Source: Pseudomonas sp. NFIX28
GTDB lineage: Bacteria > Pseudomonadota > Gammaproteobacteria > Pseudomonadales > Pseudomonadaceae
Length of the DNA: 64,000 bases
Reading direction: 5' to 3'
NCBI RefSeq assembly: GCF_900107395.1
Contig: NZ_FNPW01000013.1
Span: 1-64,000 of the forward strand
Positions 1 through 8,728 of this stretch are shown in pieces. The position numbers were made by a program, and so were the translations under genes. Position 1 is the stretch's first letter; the number at the start of each line of letters is the position of its first letter. The notes below the pieces were generated by a model, which was not told the DNA's origin, ran no database searches, and was given only the letters and a program-made list of their open reading frames with translations.

Positions 1-92
1 GCCTCACAGTTACAACGACTATTGGTCGCCGATCGCGAGGGAGAAACGGGCGGCGTAGACCGTAATCGGTGTCCAGGATTACTTGACCAGTT

Positions 93-169
93 CAGGCTTG
101 CCCGCGAAGGCCCCCCTTGAAAGCGACGTCGATCCTCAGGGCCTCTTCGCCAGCAAGCTTGGCTCCTAC
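93..169. repeat. BIME (paired REP palindromes)
   Basis: Two inverted REP half-elements: a left arm with GCTTGCCCGCGAAGG and a right arm ending in TTGGCTCCTAC, separated by a spacer. The spacer has the same layout as the 113-bp units near 8.2 kb but in reverse orientation. The first 92 bases of the window show nothing recognisable. Confidence 0.8.
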
Positions 170-212
170 GAAAAGGCTGCGCGACATAGCCGTCTTCGTA
201 TGCCTTTAGCGA

Positions 213-683
213 TCAGGCGCCAAAGGCGTCCTTGAGAAACCCCGGGGCGATATAGCGCTGGTAATGGGCTTCGGACAGGAGGAAAAACTCCCGATCGATG
301 GCATCGCGCAATTCCGGCAATTCCCAGTCGCGGAATTCCGGCAGCAACACCATCCCGTAGGCTTCCAGCTGGTTGATCACCCGCGCCCCGCGGGCAATCA
401 GCTGATAGGCCCAGCAATATTCCGACTGGTGCGGCACGAAACGGATCTTGCGTTGCTCCAGCTGCTCACGCAGCCGCTGCGGATCGAAGACTTCCAGCTT
501 GGCCGCCATCACCTGCACCAGCAACTGCTCGAGACGCAGCCACACCGCGCGCTTTTCTTCCTCGTTGTAGCCGTTCCAGTGGATCACTTCATGGTGGAAA
601 CGCTTGCAGCCACGGCACACCAGGTCACCGTAGACAGTGGAGCAGAGGCCGACGCAAGGGGTCTTGATGGTCTGATTGGGCAT
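213..683 (-). CDS. DUF1289 family cysteine-motif protein
   Basis: Predicted 156-residue cytosolic protein. Its N-terminus has a four-cysteine pattern (Cys10, Cys14, Cys23, Cys26: CVGLC...CRGC) followed by KRFHHEVIHWN, which is the hallmark of the DUF1289 family (short Fe-S or zinc-like motif proteins of unknown function). The rest is charged and helical with no membrane segment. The ATG at 683 was chosen because the conserved MPNQTIKTPC start lies there; a longer in-frame extension upstream looks non-coding. No good Shine-Dalgarno is visible. It is transcribed away from acnB, leaving a 407-bp intergenic region between them. The family assignment is good; no molecular role can be given. Confidence 0.85.
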   Translation of the reverse strand: MPNQTIKTPCVGLCSTVYGDLVCRGCKRFHHEVIHWNGYNEEEKRAVWLRLEQLLVQVMAAKLEVFDPQRLREQLEQRKIRFVPHQSEYCWAYQLIARGARVINQLEAYGMVLLPEFRDWELPELRDAIDREFFLLSEAHYQRYIAPGFLKDAFGA

Positions 684-1090
684 AAATAGGCAATAGGAGG
701 AAAAAAGCGAAACAGGCCCGCATGTTAGCCCTTTGTCTAACATTGATCACCCCTCAAACTTCGGAGGCGAACTTACCTTTAAATTTTTTTTGCCGTAGAA
801 TCAGCCAGCCTTTTTAGGCGCCAATGTCCGTTAGAAGCTGTTTTCAAAGCGTCACGAGCACAGTCGTTCCTTCAGAGCGGTGTTGGCGATGGGTCTTTCC
901 AGCGGGGAAAGCCCAGCGCCAACCCTCATCAGCTCCCGTTCTGCAGGCGTAAAACTTTGAAAGCAGCTTCTGTAAGGAATTGTCGGTAATTCTGGCTAAG
1001 TGACCCACAACGTCACGCAGCGCATGAGTACGGCAATTTCGGGATGAGCGTCCCGGACACCCATTTGGGACCACTGATGAGGGTAATACT
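684..1090. promoter_or_regulatory. divergent intergenic region and acnB leader
   Basis: 407 bp without a gene between the DUF1289 gene and acnB. It must hold both promoters. The left part (770-800) is AT-rich. The right part contains a strong hairpin, listed separately. An open frame at 844-1074 on the minus strand lacks family features and is taken as non-coding. Confidence 0.5.
883..922 (+). other. strong hairpin in acnB upstream/leader
   Basis: Near-perfect stem: TTGGCG..GGG.CTTTCC pairs with GGAAAG.CCC..CGCCAA around a short AGCG loop. It is not followed by a T-run on either side, so it does not look like a simple terminator. It lies 169 bp upstream of the acnB start and could be a leader structure or part of a small RNA. 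Confidence 0.5.
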
Positions 1091-3691
1091 GTGCTTGAAG
1101 CCTACCGCAAACATATCGAAGAGCGTGCAGCACTGGGTATCGTTCCCCAGCCGCTAAACGCCGAACAAACTGCAGGCCTGGTCGAGCTGCTGAAGAATCC
1201 CCCCGCTGGCGAAGAAGCCTTCCTCGTTGACCTGATCACCAACCGCGTTCCACCAGGAGTCGACGAAGCCGCCTATGTAAAGGCCGGTTTCCTCTCCGCC
1301 TTGGCCAAAGGCGAAGCCAAATCCCCTCTGCTGGACAACAAGCGCGCCGTTGAACTGCTGGGCACCATGCAGGGCGGCTACAACATCGTGACCCTGGTCG
1401 AGCTGCTGGACGACGCCGAACTGGCTCCGGTCGCGGCCGAACAGCTCAAGCACACCCTGCTGATGTTCGATGCTTTCCACGACGTCGCGGAAAAAGCCAA
1501 GAACGGCAACACCCACGCCCAAGGCGTGCTGCAGTCCTGGGCTGACGGCGAGTGGTTCAAGAACCGCCCGGTGCTGGCCGACAAGATCAGCCTGCGCGTG
1601 TTCAAGGTCACGGGCGAAACCAACACCGACGACCTGTCCCCTGCCCCGGATGCCTGGTCCCGCCCTGACATCCCGCTGCACGCCCTGGCCATGCTGAAAA
1701 TGGCCCGTGACGGCATCGTTCCGGACGAGCAAGGCAAGACCGGCCCGATGAAGCAGATCGAAGAAATGCGCGGCCAAGGCTTCCCGATCGCCTACGTGGG
1801 CGACGTGGTCGGCACCGGTTCGTCGCGTAAATCGGCGACCAACTCGGTCCTGTGGTTCTTCGGCGACGACGTTCCCTATGTGCCGAACAAGCGCGCAGGC
1901 GGCTTCTGCTTCGGCAGCAAGATTGCCCCGATCTTCTACAACACCATGGAAGATGCCGGCGCACTGCCAATCGAATTCGACGTTTCCAACATGCATATGG
2001 GCGACGTGATCGACCTGTACCCGCATGCTGGCAAAGTCACCAAGCACAACAGCGACGAAGTCCTGACCACCTTCGAAATGAAGACCCCGGTCCTGCTCGA
2101 CGAAGTCCGCGCCGGCGGCCGTATCCCGCTGATCATCGGCCGTGGCCTGACCGAGAAGGCTCGCGCCGAACTGGGCCTGCCGCCTTCGGACCTGTTCAAG
2201 AAGCCGGAAGCTCCGGCCCAGAGCACCAAGGGCTTCACCCTGGCGCAGAAAATGGTCGGCAAGGCGTGCGGCGTGAAAGGCGTGCGTCCAGGCACCTACT
2301 GCGAACCGAAAATGACCACCGTCGGTTCCCAGGACACCACTGGCCCGATGACCCGTGACGAACTGAAGGACCTGGCTTGCCTGGGCTTCTCCACCGACCT
2401 GGTGATGCAGTCGTTCTGCCACACCGCGGCCTATCCAAAGCCGATCGACGTCACCACCCACCACACCCTGCCTGACTTCATCATGACCCGTGGCGGCGTG
2501 TCCCTGCGTCCGGGCGACGGCATCATCCACAGCTGGCTGAACCGCATGCTGCTGCCGGACACCGTCGGCACCGGTGGCGACTCCCACACCCGCTTCCCGA
2601 TCGGCATCTCGTTCCCGGCCGGTTCCGGCCTGGTGGCCTTCGCCGCCGCCACTGGCGTCATGCCGCTGGACATGCCGGAATCGATCCTGGTCCGCTTCAA
2701 GGGCAAGCTGCAGCCTGGCGTCACCCTGCGTGACCTGGTCCATGCCATCCCTTACTACGCGATCCAGAAAGGCCTGCTGACCGTCGAGAAGAAAGGCAAG
2801 AAGAACGCCTTCTCCGGCCGCATCCTGGAGATCGAAGGTCTGGAAACCCTGACCGTCGAGCAAGCCTTCGAACTGTCCGACGCCTCGGCCGAACGTTCGG
2901 CTGCCGGTTGCACCATCAAGCTGTCCAAAGAGTCGATCGCCGAGTACCTGCAGTCGAACATCACCCTGCTGCGCTGGATGATCGGCGAAGGCTACGGCGA
3001 TGCCCGCACCCTGGAGCGTCGCGCCCAGGCGATGGAAGCCTGGCTGGCCAACCCGGAACTGCTGGAAGCCGACAAGGACGCCGAATACGCCGAAGTCATC
3101 GAGATCGACCTGGCCGACGTCAAGGAGCCTGTGCTCTGCGCGCCGAACGACCCGGACGACGCTCGCCTGCTCTCCAGCGTTGCTGGCGAGAAGATCGACG
3201 AAGTGTTCATCGGCTCCTGCATGACCAACATCGGTCACTTCCGCGCTGCCGGTAAGCTGCTGGATCAGGTCAAGGGCCAGCTGCCAACCCGCCTGTGGCT
3301 GTCGCCGCCGACCAAGATGGACGCTCACCAGCTGACCGAGGAAGGCTATTACGGCATCTACGGCAAGGCTGGCGCGCGCATGGAAATGCCGGGCTGCTCG
3401 CTGTGCATGGGTAACCAGGCACGCGTCGAGCCGAACTCCACCGTGGTTTCGACTTCGACCCGTAACTTCCCGAACCGCCTGGGTGACGGCGCGAACGTCT
3501 ACCTGGCTTCGGCCGAGCTGGCATCCGTGGCCTCCATCCTGGGTCGCCTGCCGACCGTCGAGGAGTACATGGAATACGCCGGCAAGATCGACAGCATGGC
3601 AGCGGACGTGTACCGCTACCTGAGCTTCGACCAGATCGCCGAGTTCCGTGAGGCTGCTGCGAACGCCAAGATTCCGGTGGTTCAAGCCTAA
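1091..3691 (+). CDS. acnB: aconitate hydratase B (2-methylisocitrate dehydratase family)
   Basis: An 866-residue AcnB, the length expected for the family. It interconverts citrate and isocitrate in the TCA cycle, uses a [4Fe-4S] cluster, and can also act on 2-methylisocitrate. The N-terminal HEAT-like domain (about 1-160), the swivel domain (about 165-370, with the ATNSVLWFFGDDVP segment) and the catalytic core are all present. The core has the cluster cysteines in FCHTAAYP near residue 445 and in CSLCMGNQARVEPN near residues 770-775, and substrate-loop motifs GGDSHTRFPIG and SCMTNIGHFRAAG. The GTG start at 1091 follows a purine-rich GATGAGGG. It is monocistronic: its own terminator follows directly. 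AcnB apo-protein is known as an RNA-binding regulator in enterobacteria; that is family knowledge only. Confidence 0.98.
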   Translation: MLEAYRKHIEERAALGIVPQPLNAEQTAGLVELLKNPPAGEEAFLVDLITNRVPPGVDEAAYVKAGFLSALAKGEAKSPLLDNKRAVELLGTMQGGYNIVTLVELLDDAELAPVAAEQLKHTLLMFDAFHDVAEKAKNGNTHAQGVLQSWADGEWFKNRPVLADKISLRVFKVTGETNTDDLSPAPDAWSRPDIPLHALAMLKMARDGIVPDEQGKTGPMKQIEEMRGQGFPIAYVGDVVGTGSSRKSATNSVLWFFGDDVPYVPNKRAGGFCFGSKIAPIFYNTMEDAGALPIEFDVSNMHMGDVIDLYPHAGKVTKHNSDEVLTTFEMKTPVLLDEVRAGGRIPLIIGRGLTEKARAELGLPPSDLFKKPEAPAQSTKGFTLAQKMVGKACGVKGVRPGTYCEPKMTTVGSQDTTGPMTRDELKDLACLGFSTDLVMQSFCHTAAYPKPIDVTTHHTLPDFIMTRGGVSLRPGDGIIHSWLNRMLLPDTVGTGGDSHTRFPIGISFPAGSGLVAFAAATGVMPLDMPESILVRFKGKLQPGVTLRDLVHAIPYYAIQKGLLTVEKKGKKNAFSGRILEIEGLETLTVEQAFELSDASAERSAAGCTIKLSKESIAEYLQSNITLLRWMIGEGYGDARTLERRAQAMEAWLANPELLEADKDAEYAEVIEIDLADVKEPVLCAPNDPDDARLLSSVAGEKIDEVFIGSCMTNIGHFRAAGKLLDQVKGQLPTRLWLSPPTKMDAHQLTEEGYYGIYGKAGARMEMPGCSLCMGNQARVEPNSTVVSTSTRNFPNRLGDGANVYLASAELASVASILGRLPTVEEYMEYAGKIDSMAADVYRYLSFDQIAEFREAAANAKIPVVQA

Positions 3692-3709
3692 GGCTGCAAG
3701 GCAATGAAG

Positions 3710-3747
3710 AACGCCGCGTATCCCACGATGATACGCGGCGTTTTTTT
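3710..3747 (+). terminator. Rho-independent terminator of acnB
   Basis: A perfect 13-bp stem AACGCCGCGTATC / GATACGCGGCGTT with a short loop, followed by a run of seven T, starting 19 bp after the acnB stop codon. Confidence 0.95.
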
Positions 3748-3801
3748 ATCCCGGCGATTCGCTCGCTAGTCGCTCTGGCACCACACTGCCAGGCTTTTTT
3801 C

Positions 3802-3846
3802 CTACCAGATCTGGTAGTTGTTCGCCCTCCCCGCGCTTGCTAAAAA
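3802..3846 (+). promoter_or_regulatory. rhl/lux box and rhlA promoter
   Basis: CTACCAGATCTGGTAG at 3802-3817 is a perfect 16-bp palindrome matching the LuxR-family box (las/rhl/phz type, CT-N12-AG). It directly abuts a -35-like TTGTTC (3818-3823), then 17 bp, then a -10-like TAAAAA (3841-3846). This is the class II geometry of quorum-sensing activated promoters. A start near 3853 would give an untranslated leader of about 195 nt before rhlA. The regulator is most simply RhlR encoded just downstream (inference). Confidence 0.85.
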
Positions 3847-4048
3847 TCATGCCACTGCCAACAGCCCCTGACGCTCTGCCGAACGTCGGATGCTGCCTGC
3901 TTGCCATGGCCTTGGGATGACGACTGTCAGCCCGCGCCGAATCGTTCAAAGCGTTCACACGACTATAAAAAAATCCCGCGCACGACAGCCGGATCATGGC
4001 TGCCGCGGACTCTTTCGCCCTGTCAAAAGCAACAAATGGAGGTGTGCT

Positions 4049-4930
4049 ATGTGGCGTAACCATTGCGTGATCGAGAAAGCGTTCAACGATTATTGTGTGC
4101 ATGTCGAACAATTGGGCAGCGACCCGCAGCGCAAGACCGTGCTGCTGGTCAATGGCGCCATGGCCACCACCACGGCCTTCGCCCGCACCAGCCGCTGCCT
4201 GGCCGAGCATTTCAATGTGGTGATGTTCGACCTGCCATTCTCCGGCAACTCACGGCCGCACAACCCGGACCAGCGCCTGGTGACCAAGGAAGACGAAGTG
4301 GCGATCCTGCTGGCCCTGATCGAGCGCTTCAAGGCCAACCATGTGGTGTCGACTTCCTGGGGCGGCCTGTCCACCCTGCTGGCCCTGGCGCAGAACCCGG
4401 CCACGGTGCAAAGCTCGGTAGTGATGTCCTTCACCCCCATTCTCAACCAGCCAATGCTCGACTACGTGAGCGGCGCCCAGGCATTGCTGGCGCAGCAGGA
4501 CAGCGGCGGGATCGGCCACCTGCTCAACAACACCCTGGGCAAGCATCTGCCGCCGCGCCTGAAGTCCGCCAACCAGCAGCACATGGCCACGCTCGTGGCC
4601 GCCGAGCAACATCAGGTGCGTTTTCATATCGAACAAGCGCTCGCGCTCAACCAGGGCAGCTTCCTCCAGCGCCTGGCGACGATCAACAGCCCTGTGCATT
4701 TCATCAATGGCGCCTGGGACGAATACACCTCGGCGCAGGACGCCCAGCAGTTCCGGCATTACGTACGCGACTGCAGCTTCGCGGTAGTCGAAGGCAGTGG
4801 ACATTTTCTCGACCTGGAATCGAAAGCCGCCGCCGACGGCGTGCACCGCGCCCTGCTCGCCGAGCTGCTGCCGAGCGCCCGCGAGCGGGCGGTCGCGGTG
4901 GAACCCATGACCCGTTTGCGCTTTGCCTGA
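4049..4930 (+). CDS. rhlA: RhlA-type HAA synthase (3-(3-hydroxyalkanoyloxy)alkanoate synthesis)
   Basis: A 293-residue alpha/beta-hydrolase-fold protein, close in length to P. aeruginosa RhlA (295) and matching it throughout: VNGAMATTTAFART, LAEHFNVVMFDLPFSG, HNPDQRLVTKEDEV, the nucleophile-elbow segment STSWGGLSTLLALA, MLDYVSGAQAL, HFINGAWDEYT and the C-terminal histidine segment VEGSGHFLDLESK. RhlA joins two 3-hydroxyacyl groups from ACP/CoA intermediates into the HAA dimer, a surfactant and rhamnolipid precursor, at the inner membrane. The ATG at 4049 has GGAGGTG 7 nt upstream. The gene is preceded by a perfect rhl box and followed by rhlR and rhlI. The rhamnosyltransferase gene rhlB, normally next, is absent here, so the local product is expected to be free HAA unless rhlB lies elsewhere. 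Confidence 0.93.
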   Translation: MWRNHCVIEKAFNDYCVHVEQLGSDPQRKTVLLVNGAMATTTAFARTSRCLAEHFNVVMFDLPFSGNSRPHNPDQRLVTKEDEVAILLALIERFKANHVVSTSWGGLSTLLALAQNPATVQSSVVMSFTPILNQPMLDYVSGAQALLAQQDSGGIGHLLNNTLGKHLPPRLKSANQQHMATLVAAEQHQVRFHIEQALALNQGSFLQRLATINSPVHFINGAWDEYTSAQDAQQFRHYVRDCSFAVVEGSGHFLDLESKAAADGVHRALLAELLPSARERAVAVEPMTRLRFA

Positions 4931-5270
4931 GCACCCTGCCCCATCGCCACGCCGGAGACGGCCGGAACACTCAAGGAAGAGCCATGCGGATGATCGCCAG
5001 CGGTTTTGCCGGGGAATTTCTTTCCCCTTGCCAGTCAGGAAAACGCATTCGGGACAGGCCGCCATACCGTGACAGATTGCCGCAGGCCGGCCTGGGTCAC
5101 CAGCCGTCCCCAGGCGTACCACTCCCCGAGTTCCCGGGCCCGCGCCCGGGTGGCCGGAAAAATAGCGACAAACCAGAGCACTTGCGGGTTTTTCTATGAA
5201 CTTCATGAACATTGACAGCGTATTGCCGTGGTCTAGATTCCCTGACGTGCAAGGAATCAAGGCAAACGCC
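4931..5270. other. rhlA-rhlR intergenic region (no rhlB)
   Basis: 340 bp without a convincing gene. It contains a GC hairpin at 5133-5150 (CCCGGGC / GCCCGGG) and is where rhlB would sit in P. aeruginosa. I see no rhlB remnant in any frame and no clear second lux box. The rhlR promoter probably lies between about 5160 and 5260. Confidence 0.5.
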
Positions 5271-5996
5271 ATGGAAAGACAACAGGATTTCATGCACTGG
5301 TGGAACGACCTGCGCATGGAGATGCTCAAGCTACAGGAGAGCGCACAGGTATTTGCGCTGCTGGAACGGGAAATCCAGTACCTGGGGTTTGATTTTTACG
5401 CTTACGGGATCCGGCATTCGATCCCTTTCACCCGGCCGAAAACGGAGATCTACGGCTCTTATCCGCAGCCCTGGATGGAGCGCTACCAGCAGCAGAACTA
5501 CGCCGCGATCGATCCGTCGATCCTCAACGGCCTGCGCTCCACGGAAATGGTGGTGTGGAACGACGTCTTGTTCGGCAAAGGCTCGGTGCTTTGGGGCGAG
5601 GCCCAGGACTGGGGTTTGCGGGTGGGCGCTACGGTGCCCATCCGCACGCCCGACGGCGCGCTGAGCGTGTTGTCGGTCGCCCGCCGCAACACCGCCATCA
5701 GCGCGGTGGAACGGGAAGTGATCCGCCTGCGCCTGCGCTGCATCATCGAGCTGGCAGCCGGACGGCTCAGCGAGCTCGGGCATTCGAATACCCAGTCCGA
5801 TCCACAGGAATTGAGCGCGCGCGAGCGGGAAATCCTGCAATGGACGGCCGATGGCAAGAGTTCCGGGGAGATCGCCCTGATCCTGGGCATCTCGGTGAAT
5901 ACCGTGAACTTCCACCTCAAGGTCATCCAGAAGAAATTCGGCGCGGCCAACAAGACCCTGGCCGCCGCCTATGCCGCCGTCCTGGGGCTGATCTGA
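5271..5996 (+). CDS. rhlR: RhlR-type acyl-homoserine-lactone responsive regulator
   Basis: A 241-residue LuxR-family regulator with the same length as P. aeruginosa RhlR and strong similarity along its whole length. The N-terminal autoinducer domain (about 15-160) shows FYAYGIRHSIPFTRPKTE, PWMERYQQQNY, IDPSILNGLRSTEMVVW and DWGLRVGATVPIR, which include the conserved Tyr/Trp/Asp/Pro/Gly signal-pocket residues. The C-terminal HTH (about 175-241) carries LSAREREILQWTADGKSSGE and the recognition helix VNTVNFHLKVIQKKF. The ATG at 5271 was preferred over an in-frame ATG at 5196 because MERQQDFMHWWNDLR aligns with the known RhlR start. It should bind C4-type AHL and activate the box upstream of rhlA. 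Confidence 0.93.
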   Translation: MERQQDFMHWWNDLRMEMLKLQESAQVFALLEREIQYLGFDFYAYGIRHSIPFTRPKTEIYGSYPQPWMERYQQQNYAAIDPSILNGLRSTEMVVWNDVLFGKGSVLWGEAQDWGLRVGATVPIRTPDGALSVLSVARRNTAISAVEREVIRLRLRCIIELAAGRLSELGHSNTQSDPQELSAREREILQWTADGKSSGEIALILGISVNTVNFHLKVIQKKFGAANKTLAAAYAAVLGLI

Positions 5997-6026
5997 CGCT
6001 TTACCCGACGATAAGGATATCGACCC

Positions 6027-6686
6027 ATGATCACTGTGATTTCACGGCATGAAAGCCAGCTTTCGCCGGCGCTTCGTGACGACCTCGGCCGCTATCGCCA
6101 CGCGGTCTTCATCGAGCAACTGGGCTGGCAACTGCCCTCTAGCAACCACCAGCCCAGACATGAGCTCGACCAGTTCGACCATGCCGACACCCGCTACACC
6201 CTGGCATTGGACAGCGAAGAGAAGATCCACGGCTGTGCCCGGCTGCTGCCGACCACCCAGCCTTATCTGCTGTCGGAGGTGTTTGGCTTTCTCTGCGACC
6301 GGCCCCTGCCGCGCCAGGACGATACCTGGGAAATCTCGCGCTTTGCCGCCTCGGCGCTGGAACACGGCAAGCTGCCGATGCGGGTGTTCTGGCACACCCT
6401 GCACACGGCCTGGACGCTGGGGGCGAATTCGGTGGTGGCGGTGACCACGCCGGCGCTGGAACGCTACTTCCTGCGCCATGGCGTGGCGCTGAGCCGGCTT
6501 GGCCAGCCGCAGCGGGTCAACCGCGACCATCTGCTGGCCCTGGATTTTCCGGCCTATCAGAAAAACGGCCGCGCCGCGCTTTATACGCAGTCGGCGGCCG
6601 TGGCTTCGCTCAATCAGGCATTTCTGCGCGGCAACCCACCGCCAACGCGCGGTGGGCCGCCGACGGGTCAGGCGCTCAGGGAGTAG
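6027..6686 (+). CDS. rhlI: RhlI-type acyl-homoserine-lactone synthase
   Basis: A 219-residue LuxI-family autoinducer synthase located 30 bp after rhlR with an AAGGA site. The conserved synthase residues are visible: GRYRHAVFIEQLGWQL (Arg, Phe and Trp of the N-terminal active-site region), DQFDHADTRYTLAL (the two Asp), GCARLLPTTQPYLL (Arg of the catalytic core), WEISRFAAS and VVAVTTPALERYFLR. By similarity it makes a short-chain AHL (butanoyl-type) from SAM and acyl-ACP. The last 30 or so residues are proline/glycine-rich and less conserved than the rest. Its 3' end overlaps the convergent transporter gene by 19 bp. Confidence 0.92.
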   Translation: MITVISRHESQLSPALRDDLGRYRHAVFIEQLGWQLPSSNHQPRHELDQFDHADTRYTLALDSEEKIHGCARLLPTTQPYLLSEVFGFLCDRPLPRQDDTWEISRFAASALEHGKLPMRVFWHTLHTAWTLGANSVVAVTTPALERYFLRHGVALSRLGQPQRVNRDHLLALDFPAYQKNGRAALYTQSAAVASLNQAFLRGNPPPTRGGPPTGQALRE

Positions 6687-7948
6687 ACCAGCGCGGTGAT
6701 TGCCACCAGGCCGACCAGGGTGACGAACACGTTGGAGGCCTGGCCGCGGTAGCGGGCCATGGCCGGTACCTTGCGGATGGCGTACATCGGCATCAGGAAC
6801 AGGATGGCCGCGATGATCGGGCCACCCAGGGTCTCGATCATGCCCAGGATGCTCGGGTTGAGCGTGGCGACAATCCAGCACACCACCAGCATGAAGGCCG
6901 CGGTCATGCGGTCCAGGGCCTTGGCGCCCGGGCGGCGGCCGCTCTTCACGATCAGCCCCTTGAGGCCTTCGCTGGCGCCGATGTAGTGGCCCAGGAACGA
7001 CTTGGCGATGGCCACGAACGCGATCAGCGGCGCGGCAAAGGCGATGGTCGGGTTGCTGAAGTGGTTGGCCAGGTACGACAGGATCGACAAGTTCTGCGCC
7101 TTGGCTTCGGCCAGCTGGGCCGGCGACAGGGTCAGCACGCAGCTGAAGACGAAGAACAGCACCATCGCCACCATCAGCAGGTGGGCACGCGACAGGATCT
7201 GCGAGCTGCGCTCTTCGGCGTGCACGCCATACCGACGCTTCTGGTCCACGGCAAAGGCCGAGATGATCGGCGAGTGGTTGAACGAAAACACCATCACCGG
7301 AATCGCCAGCCACAAGGTGTGCAGGAACGCCGAAGGTTCGGGCAAGGTGCTGGCGGTGCTGAGGATGCCGCCGTTCCAGTGTGGAACCAGGAACACCGCG
7401 AGGAACAGCAAGGCGACGATGAACGGGTAGACCATCAGGCTCATGGCCTTGACGATCACCTGCTCGCCGCAGCGCACCACGGCCAGCAGGCCGAGGATCA
7501 GCACCAGCGACAGCACGGCGCGCGGCGGCGGCATGATGTGCAGCTGGTGCTCCATGAAGCTGCCCACGGTATTGGTCAGGGCCACGCTGTAGATCAGCAG
7601 GATCGGGAAGATGGCGAAGAAGTACAGCAAGGTGATCAGGGCGCCGGCCTTGATCCCGAAATGTTCTTCCACCACTTCGGTGATGTCCGCTCCGTCCCGT
7701 CCGGAAAGTACGAAGCGGGTCAGGCCACGGTGGGCGAAGAAGGTCATCGGGAAGGCCAACAGCGCCAGCACCAGCAGCGGCCAGAAGCCGCCCAGGCCAG
7801 CGTTGATCGGCAAAAACAGGGTGCCCGCGCCGATGGCGGTGCCGAACAGGCCCAGCATCCAGGTAGTGTCTTGGCGATTCCAGCTTCCGAGGGTCGCTGG
7901 TGCTGCCGCTTCAAAGCGTTGATCAACGCTGTTGGCCTGATCATTCAT
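6668..7948 (-). CDS. HAAAP-family serine/threonine-type amino-acid:H+ symporter
   Basis: A 426-residue integral membrane protein with about 11 hydrophobic segments. The first has FGTAIGAGTLFLPINAGLGG, typical of the hydroxy/aromatic amino-acid permease family (SdaC/TdcC/YhaO-like). FSFNHSPIISAFA and FLGHYIGASEGLKG are further SdaC-type motifs. A cytoplasmic N-terminus of about 30 residues precedes the first segment. The ATG at 7948 (MNDQANSV) is chosen because the segment upstream reads into repeat DNA. GTGGAG lies 10-15 nt upstream and is a weak ribosome binding site, so the start is not certain. Substrate is likely serine or a related amino acid, but the exact one cannot be told. Confidence 0.88.
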   Translation of the reverse strand: MNDQANSVDQRFEAAAPATLGSWNRQDTTWMLGLFGTAIGAGTLFLPINAGLGGFWPLLVLALLAFPMTFFAHRGLTRFVLSGRDGADITEVVEEHFGIKAGALITLLYFFAIFPILLIYSVALTNTVGSFMEHQLHIMPPPRAVLSLVLILGLLAVVRCGEQVIVKAMSLMVYPFIVALLFLAVFLVPHWNGGILSTASTLPEPSAFLHTLWLAIPVMVFSFNHSPIISAFAVDQKRRYGVHAEERSSQILSRAHLLMVAMVLFFVFSCVLTLSPAQLAEAKAQNLSILSYLANHFSNPTIAFAAPLIAFVAIAKSFLGHYIGASEGLKGLIVKSGRRPGAKALDRMTAAFMLVVCWIVATLNPSILGMIETLGGPIIAAILFLMPMYAIRKVPAMARYRGQASNVFVTLVGLVAITALVYSLSA

Positions 7949-8154
7949 CCGGTGGGATCTCCACATTCCGGTCATTTGCCACCCGGCCAGGACGCGTCGG
8001 AGTACCCGACAAAAAGAGCCATGGCCGAAACAGGGGCGCGATTGTCCGGGATTACTCAGCAGAAGCAAAGGCTTAGCTGAGGAACGGTTTAGCGGTGCAG
8101 ATGTCTGGGGCGCGGTTTTGCGGCGCCAGAAGCAATCATCCAGCCACAACTTGC

Positions 8155-8555
8155 GTAGGAGCCAAGCTTGCTGGCGAAGAGGCCCTTGAAGACGACGGGG
8201 TTCTTGAGGCCGCCTTCGCGGGCAAGCCTCGCTCCTACGGAATGGGTGATGGCTGGCGATGGCGGGCGTAGGAGCCAAGCTTGCTGGCGAAGAGGCCCTT
8301 GAAGATGGCGGGATTCTTGAGGCCGCCTTCGCGGGCAAGCCTCGCTCCTACGGAATGGGTGATGGCGGGTGATGGCGGGCGTAGGGAGCCAAGCTTGCTG
8401 GCGAAGGGGCCCTTGAAGACGGCGGGGCTCTTGAGGCCGCCTTCGCGGGCAAGCCTCGCTCCTACGGTATGGATAATGGCGGGCGATGGCTGGCGTAGGA
8501 GCCAAGCTTGCCGGCGAAGAGGCCCTTGAAGATGGCGGAACTCTTGAGGCCGCCG
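8155..8555. repeat. tandem array of 113-bp BIME units (3.5 copies)
   Basis: Copies start with GTAGGAGCC at 8155, 8268, 8381 and 8495 (periods 113, 113, 114). Each unit holds a REP arm GTAGGAGCCAAGCTTGCTGG, a spacer, the opposing arm CGCGGGCAAGCCTCGCTCCT, and a linker rich in GATGGCGGG. The fourth copy is truncated around 8555. The rest of the 7949-8728 gap holds the promoter of the downstream dehydrogenase. Confidence 0.93.
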
Positions 8556-8728
8556 GTGGAACCATGGCGGGAAAATCCCGCGACGGCGCCTTGCCAAAGC
8601 GCCGTGCGATCCGCAATCTTGAGCACTTGAGTGGTTTGTCACGGCACCGTAGCTCCATGCCCTGCCTGCCGGTTGTCGTCGATGCGCCGTACGCTGTCCA
8701 TCCCTCTTCAGTCCTTCAGGAGACACGC

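Noticed and set aside
844..1074. 76-codon minus-strand frame upstream of acnB
   Set aside because: Overlaps the strong hairpin and the acnB start region, with no recognisable protein features.
1154..3685. Very long open frame antisense to acnB
   Set aside because: It mirrors the strong GC third-position bias of acnB, is rich in Gln/His/Arg/Val and shows no domain. It is a shadow.
3853..4048. ROSE-type RNA thermometer in the rhlA leader
   Set aside because: A hairpin (CCGCG...CAGCC / GGCTG...CGCGG at 3976-4008) is present, but I cannot find convincing pairing to the GGAGG of rhlA. It needs folding software.
4931..5270. Remnant of rhlB between rhlA and rhlR
   Set aside because: No frame in the 340 bp resembles a glycosyltransferase C-terminus.
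8155..8555. CRISPR-like array
   Set aside because: Units are 113 bp, almost identical over their full length and built of two inverted palindromes; there are no unique spacers and no cas genes.
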